A stretch of DNA of 64,000 nucleotides, from positions 44,563,564-44,627,563 of the forward strand of contig CM045734.1 of NCBI GenBank assembly GCA_024760905.1. The letters are read 5' to 3'. Position 1 is the stretch's first letter. The number at the start of each line of letters is the position of its first letter. This document shows, in pieces, positions 36,585-48,599 of this stretch. The stretch is from Plotosus lineatus. Its lineage: Eukaryota; Chordata; Actinopteri; Siluriformes; Plotosidae. The position numbers and the translations under genes were made by a program. The notes under the pieces were generated by a model. The model ran no database searches. It saw only the letters and a list, made by a program, of their open reading frames with translations, and was not told the DNA's origin.

Positions 36585-36915
36585 GCAAATCCTCAAAGTG
36601 TGGGCACGCCCACTCACAGCAAGAAGGTCCTGGGTTCGATTCTCAGCTTGTGTGTTTCTGTGTGGAGTTTGCATGTTCTCCCCATGTTTGCGTGGGTTTC
36701 CTTCCACAGTCCAAAAACATGCACAGTAGGGTAATTGGCTCTTCAAAATCGCCCATGTGAGTATGAATGCTTGTGTGAGTATTAGCCCTGTGATGGCCTG
36801 GCAAGTTGTCCAGTGGTGTACCCACTCTCACCCAGAGTTAGCTGAGATGGGTGCCAGCCTCCCCGTGATCCTGATTAGGATTAAGCGGTTCAGAAAATGC
36901 AATGATGATTGAATG
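36585..36915 (+). mobile_element. SINE-C, plus copy
   Basis: Head AGCAAGAAGGTCCTGGGTTC, middle GAGTTTGCATGTTCTCCCC, tail CCTGATTAGGATTAAGCGG then AATG-rich end. Preceded by 0.5 kb of unassigned DNA (35790-36330) with a TG/G-rich stretch at 36038-36075. Confidence 0.75.
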
Positions 36916-37009
36916 ATTTTCCAAAGCATCTTTTATTATTTAGGGTCAGGGAGCGGTTAAAGGCTACACAGTTCGACAAACCTTCACAGGGGCCAAAACA
37001 AACATGCGT

Positions 37010-37010
<1 letters not shown>

Positions 37011-37043
<33 letters not shown>

Positions 37044-37262
37044 TTACAATCCCATACACACCCAGGGGCAATCTACATTATCCAACTAGCCAAATGTTCA
37101 TATCTGTGTACTGTGGAAGGAAACTGGAATACCCCAACGAAAGCCACCCAAGCACAGCAAGAACATGCAAATTTTACACAGAAACACCCATGCTGGGCAT
37201 GGGACTCAGAGCCAGGACGTTTCTTTTTATGAGGCGGACGTGCTAACCACTGTGCCTCACAC
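37011..37262 (-). mobile_element. (CA)n and SINE-C fragment
   Basis: A (CA)n run (37011-37040) precedes a minus SINE-C head (ATGCTGGGCATGGGACTCA, GCTAACCACTGTGCCTCAC). Confidence 0.6.
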
Positions 37263-37689
37263 CATTTAGTTTTTGAATAATTACTTGGCTCAAATAACCT
37301 CAAGTAATCTTTATATACCGGGGGGGATGCAATTCCATGTTGTAGGTAATTGTGACATTTAAAAAAAGCAACCATCTACACATCTATACATTTGACCAAT
37401 TTTAAATTGGAGTGATGAAAATCTGTCAACGACAAAAAAAGAAAAAATACACCGCAACCAATAAGTAATCTGCAGACATACAGCAGATTGAACACAAAAG
37501 ACACACATACTGATGCATTGTGTTACACCCCAACTGTGCACTTCATATTTTTTTCTATTCTGACATATTGCGAGCTTGAGGTAAAGGGCAGACTTTAGTG
37601 GAAGCAAACACTTGTTGTTAGTGGATGTCATTCCACCAATACTATCGTCAGGGCTGCGGAGGAAACCAAAGCCAATTCCAACTACTTTC

Positions 37690-38420
37690 ACGTGAGAGTT
37701 GGGGTGCACCCTGTACATGTTTCCAGTCTATCAGAGGGCTAAATTAAAAGAAAAACAGCCATTCATACTCAAATAATGAACAATATAGGTAAGTAGATCT
37801 TCTACAGTGATCCCCTCGCTACTTCATGCTTCAGTACATCGTGGGTTTTTCAAAAATATTCATCGAAAAAGCAAAAATAACGAAGAATATGGGGAAAGTT
37901 AAGGAAAATGCCGCAAAACAAGGCCAATTGTGCAAAAAAAAAACCAAAAAACTCCCTAAACAAACAAAAACAACCCCAAACCCCCCAACAAAACTACTTA
38001 CATTTTTATGTGAGGTGCGCATCTGTGTGTGCGCACACGTTTGTATGTGTGTGCATTTATGTTTTATTTACAATACATCTTATGCATTATTTTTGAATGT
38101 TTAATTGTTATTATAAGTATTTATAGTGTTGAATATGTATTTATTGATATTATATACACATATACATGCACATATACGTCACTCAGGGGGTTGAGCCTAC
38201 TTCGCGGAAATCAGTGGTCACGCGAGGGGGTGGGGTGGGGGGGTGGCTTGGTCTCCAATAACTGCGGAAAGTGAGGGATCCCTGTACATGTTTTTGAACA
38301 ATGGGTGGAAGAGCGAACATCATGTGGAAAACCAGGTGGACCCAGAGAGAACATGCAAGATTGGAACCCTGAAACTTCTCACTGTGAGGCTGCTGGACAT
38401 ATCACTGAGGCACGAATAGA
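37690..38420 (-). mobile_element. SINE-C split by MITE X
   Basis: Tail half 37690-37803 and head half 38288-38420 (GAACCCTGAAACTTCTCACT), separated by the MITE. Confidence 0.45.
37804..38287 (+). mobile_element. Tigger-like MITE X, copy 6
   Basis: Starts TACAGTGATCCCCTCGCTAC, ends AAAGTGAGGGATCCCTGTA. Confidence 0.85.
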
Positions 38421-38598
38421 TATCATTTTTTTAATGAACCAGTGAATGCTAAGGATGCAGAGAGGCATCCATGAATGATGTACAGATCAGTATTAGGCAG
38501 GTTAAAAGATTAAACTGCATTGTGCAATTCAGAGACACTTAGGAAACGAATTTTTCAAAAAGGTTCATCTTTTTTTAAACCTAGATTAATTTAAACTG

Positions 38599-38668
38599 GG
38601 CGGCATAGTGGTTAGCATGTCTGTCTCACAGCAAGAAGGCCTGGGTTCGATTCCCAGCTTAGGCAAAT
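38599..38668 (+). repeat. SINE-C head
   Basis: GGCGGCATAGTGGTTAGCAT and CTGGGTTCGATTCCCAGC: A- and B-box-like parts of a tRNA-derived head only. Confidence 0.65.
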
Positions 38669-38701
38669 AATTAAGTCTGGCCTGACTATTTTATGTGCTG
38701 A

Positions 38702-39238
38702 TACACTGTCCACATTCAAATGTTTTGTAGGACCACCTGAAGTCTTCATTAAAGCATATTTTACCATGGCGCCGTTGCTTCAGTTGGTCATATAAAGGCA
38801 TCATTATGTGGCAATTAAATAAAGTCAGTTGATGAGCTGACTGATGAGATCATTCCATCATTGAACATTTTCCAAATAAATATAAATAGTATAATATAAA
38901 TATATATATCGTATGAAATTGGGATTCTAGTAGTGAAAGAGTGGTTTATGGGGGGATGAGCAATCATTTTCACACATGAACTGGCACCACAGAGTCCTGA
39001 CCTTAACTCCACTGAAAGTCTTTGGGATGGGCTGGAGAAGATTTTATGGAGTGGTACAATTTTCCCGCCATTAATTCGGGATGACATTAAAAAATGAACC
39101 CAACTCTGGATGGGTTTGCTCAAGTTTGCTGGGAAAAAAATGCCATGGACATTTCAGCTGGAATTAAAGCTAGGGGCAGTCCAACAAAAGTAATATACAG
39201 GATTTTTTTTTTTTTTTTTTTGTGGCCATGCGGTGTAT
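38702..39238 (+). mobile_element. Tc1-like MITE/relic
   Basis: Begins TACACTGTCCACATTC and ends GGCCATGCGGTGTA. The block ACAGAGTCCTGACCTTAACT then GAAAGTCTTTGGGATGG encodes a decayed QSPDLNxxESLW DDE motif. A 20-T run lies before the right end. Confidence 0.65.
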
Positions 39239-40036
39239 AAATGTAAGGACTATCTGTCCTCAAACAACTGGAGACAGGCTAATGAGCTGTAGCAAAGAGA
39301 AAACTGGCCAATGGCTTTGAATGCGTGGCTGAAAGAGAGACAAAACACGAGAAAGACAATTCTCTGTGAAGATAAGTCGTCATGCTTGTATGTGCAGAAA
39401 GGGAAAGGAAATGTTCCCCTAGAGTGCTTTGAGTGGTGCTTGTGGACAGTTTGAAGCCTAAATCTTGTCAGAGATGCATAAGGTCTTACTGCTGCACTAC
39501 GGCAAGAGCCTTATGCTCTCATTATAATTATGTCCTTCAAGATGAACATTAAGATTAAGAACCAAGCTCCAACCAGGATATTTGAGACAGAAGGCCTGGC
39601 ATCAATCAGGCTGGATTTTTAATAAGTGGAAGAAAAACAGAGCGCTCCTATAATGAATAATGATTAACACTTCATATTAAAGGTCCTGATTTTCTAAGAT
39701 CTCAAATAACATAAGCTAATTTGGCTGTGCATGGGATAAATGTCACACACAAAAAGTGGGTATACTGCTGGGGATTTACAATAATTGCATGAATTCTTTC
39801 AAGTGCAAAGCAGGGGTTGGACATTAGGTTTCTGTCTGTGCTATATCTGCAGCGTGTTAAGATAACTAAAAGTTTCCGTCAAAGTATCACCAAAACTAAA
39901 ACCTGACGTAATTTCGCATTCATTATATCACTAATTAAAGGCTGCAAGATGTTAAAAACGGTTTAGAAAATCTGAAGGCAATAAGAGTGCTTTGATAATA
40001 AGGTAGATGAATAAAAGCAGAAACATGAACATTGAA
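39239..40036. other. No recognisable feature
   Basis: About 0.8 kb of unassigned intronic DNA. Confidence 0.45.
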
Positions 40037-40054
40037 TCAATATCAAATTAAACT

Positions 40055-40580
40055 TCTTTTTCTTTCGGCTCTTCCCTTCAGGGGTCGCCACATCGAATCA
40101 TCTGCCTCCATCTCACCCTGTCCTCTGCATCTTCTTCTCTTACACCAACTACCTTCATGTCCTCCTTCACCACATCCATAAATCTACTCTTTGGTCTAGG
40201 CCTTCTGCCTGGTAGTTCCAACCTCAGCATCCTACTACCAATATATTCACTATCCCTCCTCTGTACATGTCCAAACCATCTCAATCTAGCCTCTCTGACT
40301 TTGTCTCCAAAGCATCTAACATGTGCTGTCCCTCTGATATACTCATTCCTGATGCTATCCATCCTCGTTACTCCCAAAGAGAACCTCAACATTTTCATCT
40401 CTGCTACCTCTAGCTCTGCCTCCTGTCTTTTCCTCAGCGCCACTGTTTCTAAGCCATACAACATCGCTGGCCTCAACATCGTCTTGTACACTTTTCCCTT
40501 CATTCGTGCTGATACCTTCCTGTCACACATCACACCGGACACTTTTCTCCAACCATCTCAACCTGCCTGCATGTGCTTCT
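40055..40580 (-). mobile_element. RTE LINE, 5'-truncated, 18-bp TSD
   Basis: 526-bp copy with RT C-terminus (VLRPAMLYGLETVALRKRQ, EYIRGTAHVR, RWFGHVQRRDSEYIGSRM) and the 3' end CCCCTGAAGGGAAGAGCCGA. TCAATATCAAATTAAACT at 40037-40054 and 40581-40598 is a perfect duplication. Good reference for the 3' terminus of this LINE. Confidence 0.93.
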
Positions 40581-40705
40581 TCAATATCAAATTAAACTAT
40601 TGTAATATTTATCAACCATTATAGAAACTTGTTTTTATTTTAAATGCACTTTTGGCAGAATTCTTGATTAAATTTCCCATTTTGAAACCTATAAAATGAT
40701 AGTAA

Positions 40706-41515
40706 TACAACTGTATCAGACGTGATATGCACCCAGGGTGCTTTAAAAATTGAAGTTGGTGGGCGCTTATTAAAATGTTTACCAGCGGAGTGGAACAATA
40801 AGTGCTTATTACCATCGAGGTGGAAAACATGAATAATAATGGAACAGTAAAAGAGTTTTACTTGTATTTGTGTCATTGACTTTATGGTATCAACCAAACT
40901 ACTTACATGAAAGCTGAAAATAAATAGAACACAGCATAATTTTTTTAATTAAAGACCTCTTACTTTTGCCTCCTGGTACTGTTCCTTTAAACATTTTCCT
41001 GTAAGTAAAATCGAGCCAATCAACACAAATGTCAACTTTAGCACATGGCATGTTGAACCAATCAACATGAACATAAACAAAAGCACATGGCCAGGAACAT
41101 CTTTAAATATATGAAGTTAGTGAGCAGGAGAATCGGGTGTAAAATACTCATCACTTTCTGATAGGTCCATATCTGGGTCATTGCTTCATTCGTTCAGAGC
41201 ATCGCTAGTTTTGCTGTAGCAGTTTCTAATGGTTCATCGGTTTTTGGACATTTACCAAGAGAACACGGCGGAACAATCAAATGCGTTGTTCCTGATGCAC
41301 ATTATAGACATTCCCCAGTGGCAGAGCATCTTGAAATACCGTGTAAACTTTTAACGCCTCAATTTATGGTTACAGAGAGTGATGAAATAAAATTGGTAAG
41401 ATTGATCTATGATTTTGCTCCCAGTACACATGGGCGGTCATTAGATGTATGATCAAAAACACTGGGGGGGAGGGAGGCTTATTGGAGCAGGACACTTATT
41501 ACGTCGAATACAGTA
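40706..41515 (-). mobile_element. Family D TIR element, copy 2
   Basis: Minus relative of 60108-61294; right end TTATTACGTCGAATACAGTA, left end starts near ACTGTATCAGACGTG. Includes the shared CCAGTGGCAGAGC-like and ATTCGTTCAGAGC blocks. No intact frame. Confidence 0.75.
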
Positions 41516-41594
41516 TTTTTTTGAACCAGACGGAATTGATTTGGCAAAATTAATACCTGCTTTTCAATAAATCCATGCATTGTTTATACCATCT

Positions 41595-41905
41595 ATTTGT
41601 TAGAGCCAGTGTGGAAGCTGGAGCCAATCCCAGCTGACTTAAGGTGAGAGGCAGAGCATGTCCTGAACAGATCACCAATCCACCCCAGAGCGAACCCAGA
41701 GACCAATAACCATTCACATTACATATAGCAATTTAGAGTAGCCAACTGTCAGTTGACCCCATTGGTATGACTTTGAACTGCGAGGGGAAACTGTAGCACA
41801 CAGAGGAGATTCATACGTGCAGAGAGGGCACATGCAATTTAGCAGTTGGCCACAGGGTTCAAAGGCAAACCCCTCTTCCTGTGAGGGGTCAGGGCCTACT
41901 CCTAT
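41595..41905 (-). mobile_element. SINE-C, decayed minus copy
   Basis: Tail GCTGGAGCCAATCCCAGCTG on the left and a degraded head on the right. Confidence 0.5.
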
Positions 41906-42043
41906 ACCCCCGTATCACCTGACTGCTTTTTAGTTGTATCAATTTATGCTCAACTGACGTTCTGATTTACAACATCACACTGCAAGTGCTGAATAAATCT
42001 GATCCCTCCCTGTATTCTGTTCATTTAGTTAGAAATGCTATAA

Positions 42044-42350
42044 CGTGAAGGATAGTGGTGACCCGGTGGTAAGCTGCTGGATCCCAAGGTTGGCTGTCAA
42101 TGGTTGTCACTGCTGTCCCCCCAATGCAGCTGACTGGGTCATCAAAGGCCAGCCATGTCTCTCACTGTTTATGGTGAAAGGTGTAAAAGAACCATTGCTG
42201 ATTGTCGTCAAGAGAAGCTGCATAGCCGTCAGCATGTTTTTGCCCCGCGATGACCTGGCGGGCTGTCCTCACCCAGAGTCGTCTGAGATGTTTGCCAGCC
42301 TTCCTGCGTCCCTAATAGGATTAAGCAGTTCAGAAAATGAATGGATGGTC
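42044..42350 (+). mobile_element. SINE-B, diverged copy
   Basis: Head GTGGTGACCCGGTGGTAAG with part of the B-box region lost, body AAAGAACCATTGCTGA, tail AGGATTAAGCAGTTCAGAAA. Confidence 0.8.
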
Positions 42351-42535
42351 TAACATGAATATTCATTAAGACAAACAAACAAAACAGAGAAACATGTGTT
42401 ACTCTTCTTATCAAGAGGCAATCCATAATGAATTATGGAAAGCAGCTTTTTTTTAAGTGAGTATACACTTTCTTTTCACTGTGGTCTCCTCCATCACCAA
42501 TCATGCATTTAGAAATTATAAATCACTTCCTTCTA

Positions 42536-42569
<34 letters not shown>

Positions 42570-42584
42570 GACTACAGATTAAGC

Positions 42585-43184
42585 CAGTGTTTCTCAATAG
42601 TGGGGCCAGGTATGATGCCAGGGGTGGGCACAGTGTGATTCCCCGGGGAACATGCTTTTCTGGAATAGTATATGAGAATTAAGTGTAATTGCACCTCCAT
42701 TCCAGTAGTTGGCAGTGGTGTGCTCATTGTCATGCCAAGGTGTAACAGTTTTTTGCATGAGCAAATGATATGAAGTGCAGTAAATAACTCCTCAAGAAAC
42801 AACACGGAATTTTTTTTTTAACAGGAACGAAGAGAAAGGTGGAGAGAGACGGAAATATTAAGCCATAAATAAGTGAAATGAGTTTAAATTTTAAGATTTA
42901 AATAAGTTTTTTTTTTTTTTTTCAGGCACATTGGTGCACTTTAAATCTTTTCTGTTACAGATTAAAAATGTTAATGAAGTTTTTCTTTCTTGCAAGTTGA
43001 ACTATATTTCTTTCTTTTTTTTTTTTGTTTTTAATATTAATAAATATACAGTCTTATGCAGAGGTGTACTAATAACACTTTTATAGACAAATAATAGACA
43101 TATAAATACCAGAATGTATATGGGGTGGTGGTGGGGGGGGTTCTTCCAAGAGGGGGCGCCACTGAAAATAACTGAGAAGCACTG
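42585..43184. mobile_element. hAT MITE (family H), copy 2, 8-bp TSD
   Basis: Ends CAGTGTTTCTCAATAG and ACTGAGAAGCACTG; flanks GATTAAGC (42577-42584) and GGTTAAGC (43185-43192). About twice the length of copy 1 but with no frame encoding a transposase. Preceded by (CA)n at 42538-42568. Confidence 0.85.
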
Positions 43185-43191
43185 GGTTAAG

Positions 43192-43460
43192 CCAACTCTG
43201 AGTGAAGGTTGGGGTATACTCTGAACATCAAACCATCGCCAGACCATTGCAAGGCAACACAGGTGTGCAATCATACATTCTCACATTCACACCAAAGGCT
43301 AATGGAGAATATTGAATGAGACTAATGTGCATGTATTTGAATTGGGAAGGAAATCGGAGCACACAGAAGGATCCTGGCATGCATTGGGGGGACATCCAAA
43401 TTCTACACAGAAAGCACTTCTCTTGGTACTGGGCTTGAACCCAGGACCTTCTTGTGCTTA
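43192..43460 (-). mobile_element. SINE-C, decayed minus copy
   Basis: GCCAACTCTGAGTGAAGG at the left, GGGCTTGAACCCAGGACC at the right. Confidence 0.5.
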
Positions 43461-43791
43461 GTGAATAGTGTGTCAAAAAGGGTTGTATAAATGTCTAGAA
43501 CCTAATGAATCTGGATATCACTATATACAATGATAAATGGAAGATCATCACTGTGTCTCGCACCATCCTCTCAAGAGCCGTGAAGGGCTTTTGTCACCTT
43601 CTTCATTAATTACAGACAAACCAGTAATTTACGACTAAAAGATTCAAAGCGTGACGGTGAGAGATATCGAGAATTGGGGCTATTCAATCATTTTATTTTA
43701 TCCACTTAGAAATGATAGGAGCTCATTCATCACTTGGTGATTACAAAAACTCACTAGAAAAAAATGTAATAAGTGGTAATATTTTATTGCA

Positions 43792-43823
<32 letters not shown>

Positions 43824-44397
43824 AAAACTTTGATTGTGATTCCATCTGTTATGATGAAAATCACAGCAGCAGAAAAACAAATAAAAAGCTGTCTATTTTT
43901 GAGCGCTAATAATTATTCATTATTTTTTTCTTCTGTAACCAGTCTGTCCTTTGAGTTCATGGTACATCTGGAGCAAAAGTAAAACTTCTACCTCAAACAA
44001 AACGGAAGCGCGAAAATAAAATCGGCCACAATGCACTCTAAAGTTTCGGTAATGTGTATTCAGTGGCAAGATGTGAAACCTCAGCATGTCTTTAATAAAT
44101 GTAATCTCAGATTCATGATTGCAGTATGATACAGGATTCAGCATCACACTTGGATCAGCCTCTACTAAAAACAACATAGGTCATGTGAGAAAAAACAAAC
44201 AAATACAGATTAATACATAAGCAAAGTGTAAAATATTTCTAAGTTCAGGGAAGAGACGGGCGGACAGGTCACACTCTGTATTTACCCTAAAAATCAACCT
44301 AGCACTTTTCACATACCCTTCAATTCTCACTTTTAGGCTTTTAATGCCGAACCCCCCCATCTCAACTCCCCACCTCAAACCCCACCCCAACGCGCTC

Positions 44398-44400
<3 letters not shown>
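43461..44400. other. Unassigned, with A homopolymer
   Basis: Contains an A run at 43796-43822. The frames around it are not convincing. No gene identified. Confidence 0.45.
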
Positions 44401-44452
<52 letters not shown>

Positions 44453-44460
44453 CATTCATC

Positions 44461-44717
44461 CTCTTCTTCTTTTCGGCTTTTTCGTGTTCTCGAGAGTCAC
44501 CACAGTGAATCATCTGATTCGCACGTTTGATTTGACACGGGTTTTTACGTCGGATGCCCTTCCTGTCACAACCCTTTAGCAAGGGACAGAAACACACTGA
44601 CGGCTTTGCAGCTACTCTTTACGAAAGTCAGCAATGGTTCTTTTACATGCCTCTCACCATAGACAGTGACAGACATGGCCCGCCTTTGATAACCCAGTTA
44701 GCTGCACTGGGGGACAA
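44461..44717 (-). mobile_element. SINE-A, 5'-truncated, 13-bp TSD
   Basis: Follows a (CA)n run. Tail CTCTTCTTCTTTTCGGC, body to TTAGCTGCACTGG. GTTTGCATTCATC at 44448-44460 and 44718-44730. Confidence 0.9.
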
Positions 44718-45084
44718 GTTTGCATTCATCAAGGGAGTTAATTAGCTCTCACTTGACGGAGGGACTGCATACGCTTACTTCCCTGTCACTCACAGTGATC
44801 ACCAGCCAATCATGAGTCCCTGTGACCTCATTTGTATGACTCGGCAGATAGTGCTTTTCATCGGAGTGTGTTAGACCACCCCCAAAATATGCGTGCACCA
44901 TAGTTTTAAAAGAGGTGGGTGACTGGCTTTGCATATCATGGAAGGGTGTGCGCATGCTTTCACCCCTCCGTGGTCGGTGGTGGTTGTGTGAAGGTAATAC
45001 CTGAGAATGAGGGTTGGATACAACTAAATTCGGGAGAAAATGGGGGAGGGGGGGTTGCATTTAAGCCATCTGAAGCAGAGCATA

Positions 45085-45086
45085 CA

Positions 45087-45147
<61 letters not shown>
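45085..45147. repeat. (CA)n microsatellite
   Basis: Long CA repeat upstream of the LTR. Confidence 0.97.
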
Positions 45148-45149
<2 letters not shown>

Positions 45150-45266
45150 ACTTGCCCTCTCTCTCTCTACAAGATCATCCCTATCTGCAAACACACAAAG
45201 AACACTGTTCTGGGCATGTAAATATTTGTGTGAATGTAAATATAAAAATAATAGAAGAGAGTCACA

Positions 45267-46688
45267 TGGTGTGAATCAGCTGTTTGAGTCTGGAATTTTC
45301 CATGAGGGGACCTAGTTGCGTCGATGTACCGAGTCGAGGCGATGACGGGTTCTGGTTTGGTGGCCATCGGATATCGTCTCTGCTTTTTGCGGATGATGTT
45401 GTCTTTTTGGCTTCATCAAGTCGGGCCCTCCAGCTCTCATTGGAGCGATTCGCAGCTGAGTGCGAAGCAGCCGGGATGAAGATCAGTACCTCCAAGTCCG
45501 AGGCCATGGTTCTCAGTCGGACAATGGTGGAATTCACCCTCCGGGTCGGGAATGAGGTCCTGCCCCAAGTGGAGGAGTTTAAGTATCTTGGGGTCTTGTT
45601 TACGAGTGAGGGAAGGATGGAGCGAGAGATCGACAGACGGATCGCTGCAGCCTCTGCTGTTAAGCGGTGCCTGTACCGGTCCGTCGTGGTGAAAAAGGAG
45701 CTGAGCCGCAAGGCGAAGCTCTCAATTTACCAGTCGATCTACGTTCCAACCCTCACCTATGGTCACGAGCTTTGGGTAATGACCGAAAGAACAAGATCAC
45801 GGATACAAGCGGCTGAAATGAGCTTTCTTCGCCGGGTGGCGGGGTTCTCCCTTAGAGATAGGGTGAGAAGCTCCGCCATCCGGGGAGAGCTCGGAGTAGA
45901 TCCGCTGCCAGTTGAGGTGGCTCGGGCATCTGGTCAGAATGCCCCCCGGACGCCTCCCTGGTGTGGTGTTTCGGGCATGTCCAACCGGGAAGAGACCCCG
46001 GGGTCGACCTAGAACACGCTGGAGGGACTATGTCTCTCGGCTTGTCTGGGACCGCCTCGGTGTCCCCCCGGGAGAGTTGGAGGAAGTAGCTCGGGAGAGG
46101 GATGTCTGGACCTTTTTGCTAAGGTTGCTGCCCCCGCGACCCGACCCTGGACTAAGCGGAAGAAGATGATGATGATGGGACCTAGTTGCGCATTCCCGAG
46201 CAGTAGGGAATCTATATTAAGGACCTGTGGCCGACTGGCTACAGTCTCCTCCAGGCTCTTCGTGTCTCTTCGTGTCTTCGGGCAGATCATCTAAGGGGAC
46301 TCATCTCAGCGGATCAACTCATCCAAGGTGAACCATGGAACACGCTTCACCAAAGTTTCGTTGTTTGGGACTTCATCGTCAAAGTCCATCATCTACGTAC
46401 ACACACAGCTCACGCAAGGATGGTCATCATTTGTTTCGTACGACACGCGGGATGGCAAGCCTTTCCCCGTCAGCACATGCGCCATCTCTAAATTTACCCT
46501 GCTGCGGGTGCTTGGTGACTATGGGACCCTTTGTTAATTTGTATGTGGTTTAGCTGTAAGTTGCAAGTTATGAATTTTGTCTTATTTTGTTCATAGTATT
46601 AAATTGTACATAGTTTATGTCGTGGTCTGTTGGGCTTTGCTGGTTTCACTGGGAAATTTCAATCCTGTAAATTTTCCTATCCGTAACA
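45267..46688 (+). repeat. LTR-like repeat (family L), copy 1, split by Rex3
   Basis: Left part 45267-45320 (TGGTGTGAATCAGCTG...) and right part 46191-46688 (ending CCTATCCGTAACA). Together about 552 bp after removing Rex3, matching the 545-bp copy at 52748-53292. It is followed by AGTGGGGGCTCATCC (46689-46703), which looks like a tRNA primer-binding site. The family is unnamed here; it could be a retrovirus-like or Gypsy LTR. Confidence 0.7.
45321..46176 (+). mobile_element. Rex3 LINE, 5'-truncated, 14-bp TSD
   Basis: 856-bp insertion ending in (GAT)n. Frame 45284-46012 has RISSLLFADDVVFLAS with the catalytic FADD, KISTSKSEAMVLSR, VEEFKYLGVLFTSEGRMERE and YGHELWVMTERTRSRIQAAE. After a frameshift near 45910 the C-terminus continues in another frame (MRWLGHLVRMPPGR, RPRGRPRTRWRDYVSRL, LLRLLPPRPDPG). 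GGGACCTAGTTGCG at 45307-45320 and 46177-46190 is the duplication. Confidence 0.92.
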
Positions 46689-46861
46689 AGTGGGGGCTCA
46701 TCCTATAGAATCCATTAGGCATACGTAACAAGCACATATATGGGGCAATTCATTACCCACAGGGACATCTCATTCATGTTACTTCACAGTTGAGAGTCCC
46801 TCTCAACCTGCAGAGGCCTGTCTGGGCTGCGCTCCCTGCCACACAGAAAAGAAACGATCAT

Positions 46862-47600
46862 TCATTTGCCTAATCGCTTTATCCTAACCAGGGTTGCGGC
46901 TGAATCTGGGAGAAGACGGGGTACATCCTGAGCAGGACCAACATACACAGCAATTTACACTCGCTCTCACTCCATGGGGCAATTTAGCCTTATGTGCAGG
47001 TCTTTGGGAGGAGAATAATGCAGTATATAGGAGATGAATATAATCAAGGACTAAACTTATTTTGCTTCCATGCTAGTTAGAAGACTTGAAATCAGAATTA
47101 CAAGTTTGTCCCATTTAAATAAATAAAACATGGCGGACTTAAGGTTAACGTGAAATTTAGTTCTGTTGTTTCGCGTCCCTGTTACCATAACAACCACTTT
47201 CCTATTATAATTTTGTACTGCATAGTTGATGTGGATAGAATAACAAGCAGAATATCAACTTAAATGCCCATAGTACACCAGCAACAGTAAACAATAGTTT
47301 CGTCCATCCATTACCCGAATCACTTAATCCTACTAGAATCACGGGGAGGCTGGATCCTATCTCAACCAATTCTGGGTGAAGGTGAGGTACACCCTGAACA
47401 GCTTTTTAAATTCATTGCATTACCAACACACACAACCATTCACATCCACATCTCGGCGCATTTTGGAATAGCCAGCCTATCGTGCATGTTTTTTGACTGT
47501 GGGAAGAGGCGTATCTGGTGGAAACCCATGCAAACGCAGGACCTTTTCACTGTGAGGTGGACGTTCTAGCCTCTATGCCACCGTGCTCACCACTAACTAT
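46862..47600 (-). repeat. Two decayed SINE-C copies
   Basis: Fragments at 46862-47040 (ATTTGCCTAATCGCTTTATC) and 47306-47600 (TCCATCCATTACCCG...GAGGTGGACGTTCTAGCC), both minus. Between them is unassigned DNA. Confidence 0.5.
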
Positions 47601-47636
47601 AGTTGTACTGTTAAAAATAAAGAGTTTTGTACATAC

Positions 47637-48064
47637 CGGATTCCAAAAAAGTTGGGACACAAAACAGATTGTGAATAAAAACTGAATGCAATGATGTGGA
47701 AGGGCCACATTTCAATATTTTATTCTGAATAGAATATAGATGACAGGTCAAAAGAGAAGCTCTTTTTATACTCAGTCATGTTGCCAGTGGACCTCATTAG
47801 TGGTAATTGGTCTTCTAGCTGTTTGTTATAAATGCAATTGACTTTTCCACTCTCTTATTGCTACCTGTCCCAACTTTTTTAAGATTTGCGACACCATGAG
47901 ATTTAAAATCTACATACTTTTCCCTTAAAATGATACATTTTATCAATTTAAACTTTTGAACCTGTCATCTATGTTCTATTCAGAATAAAATACTGAAATT
48001 TGGCACCTCCACATTATTGCATGCAGTTTTTATTCACGATTTGTCCCAACTTTTTTGGAATCTG
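47637..48064. mobile_element. Tc1/mariner-type MITE
   Basis: About 430 bp with ~100-bp inverted ends: CCGGATTCCAAAAAAGTTGG at the left and its complement (CCCAACTTTTTTGGAATCTGG) at the right, A/T flanks. No coding capacity. Confidence 0.85.
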
Positions 48065-48212
48065 GTTTATACCATATAATACTGAAATTGAAACTCACCC
48101 TACTTCAAGAACCTGGGTTTAATATGATCCCCGAATCACAACAACGTGCACTGCACAGCTCATCACGCAAATTAATAAAAAAATAAAAATAAAAAAAATC
48201 CAAAAATAATAC

Positions 48213-48582
<370 letters not shown>

Positions 48583-48599
48583 CTGTAGTCTAAAGGTAA

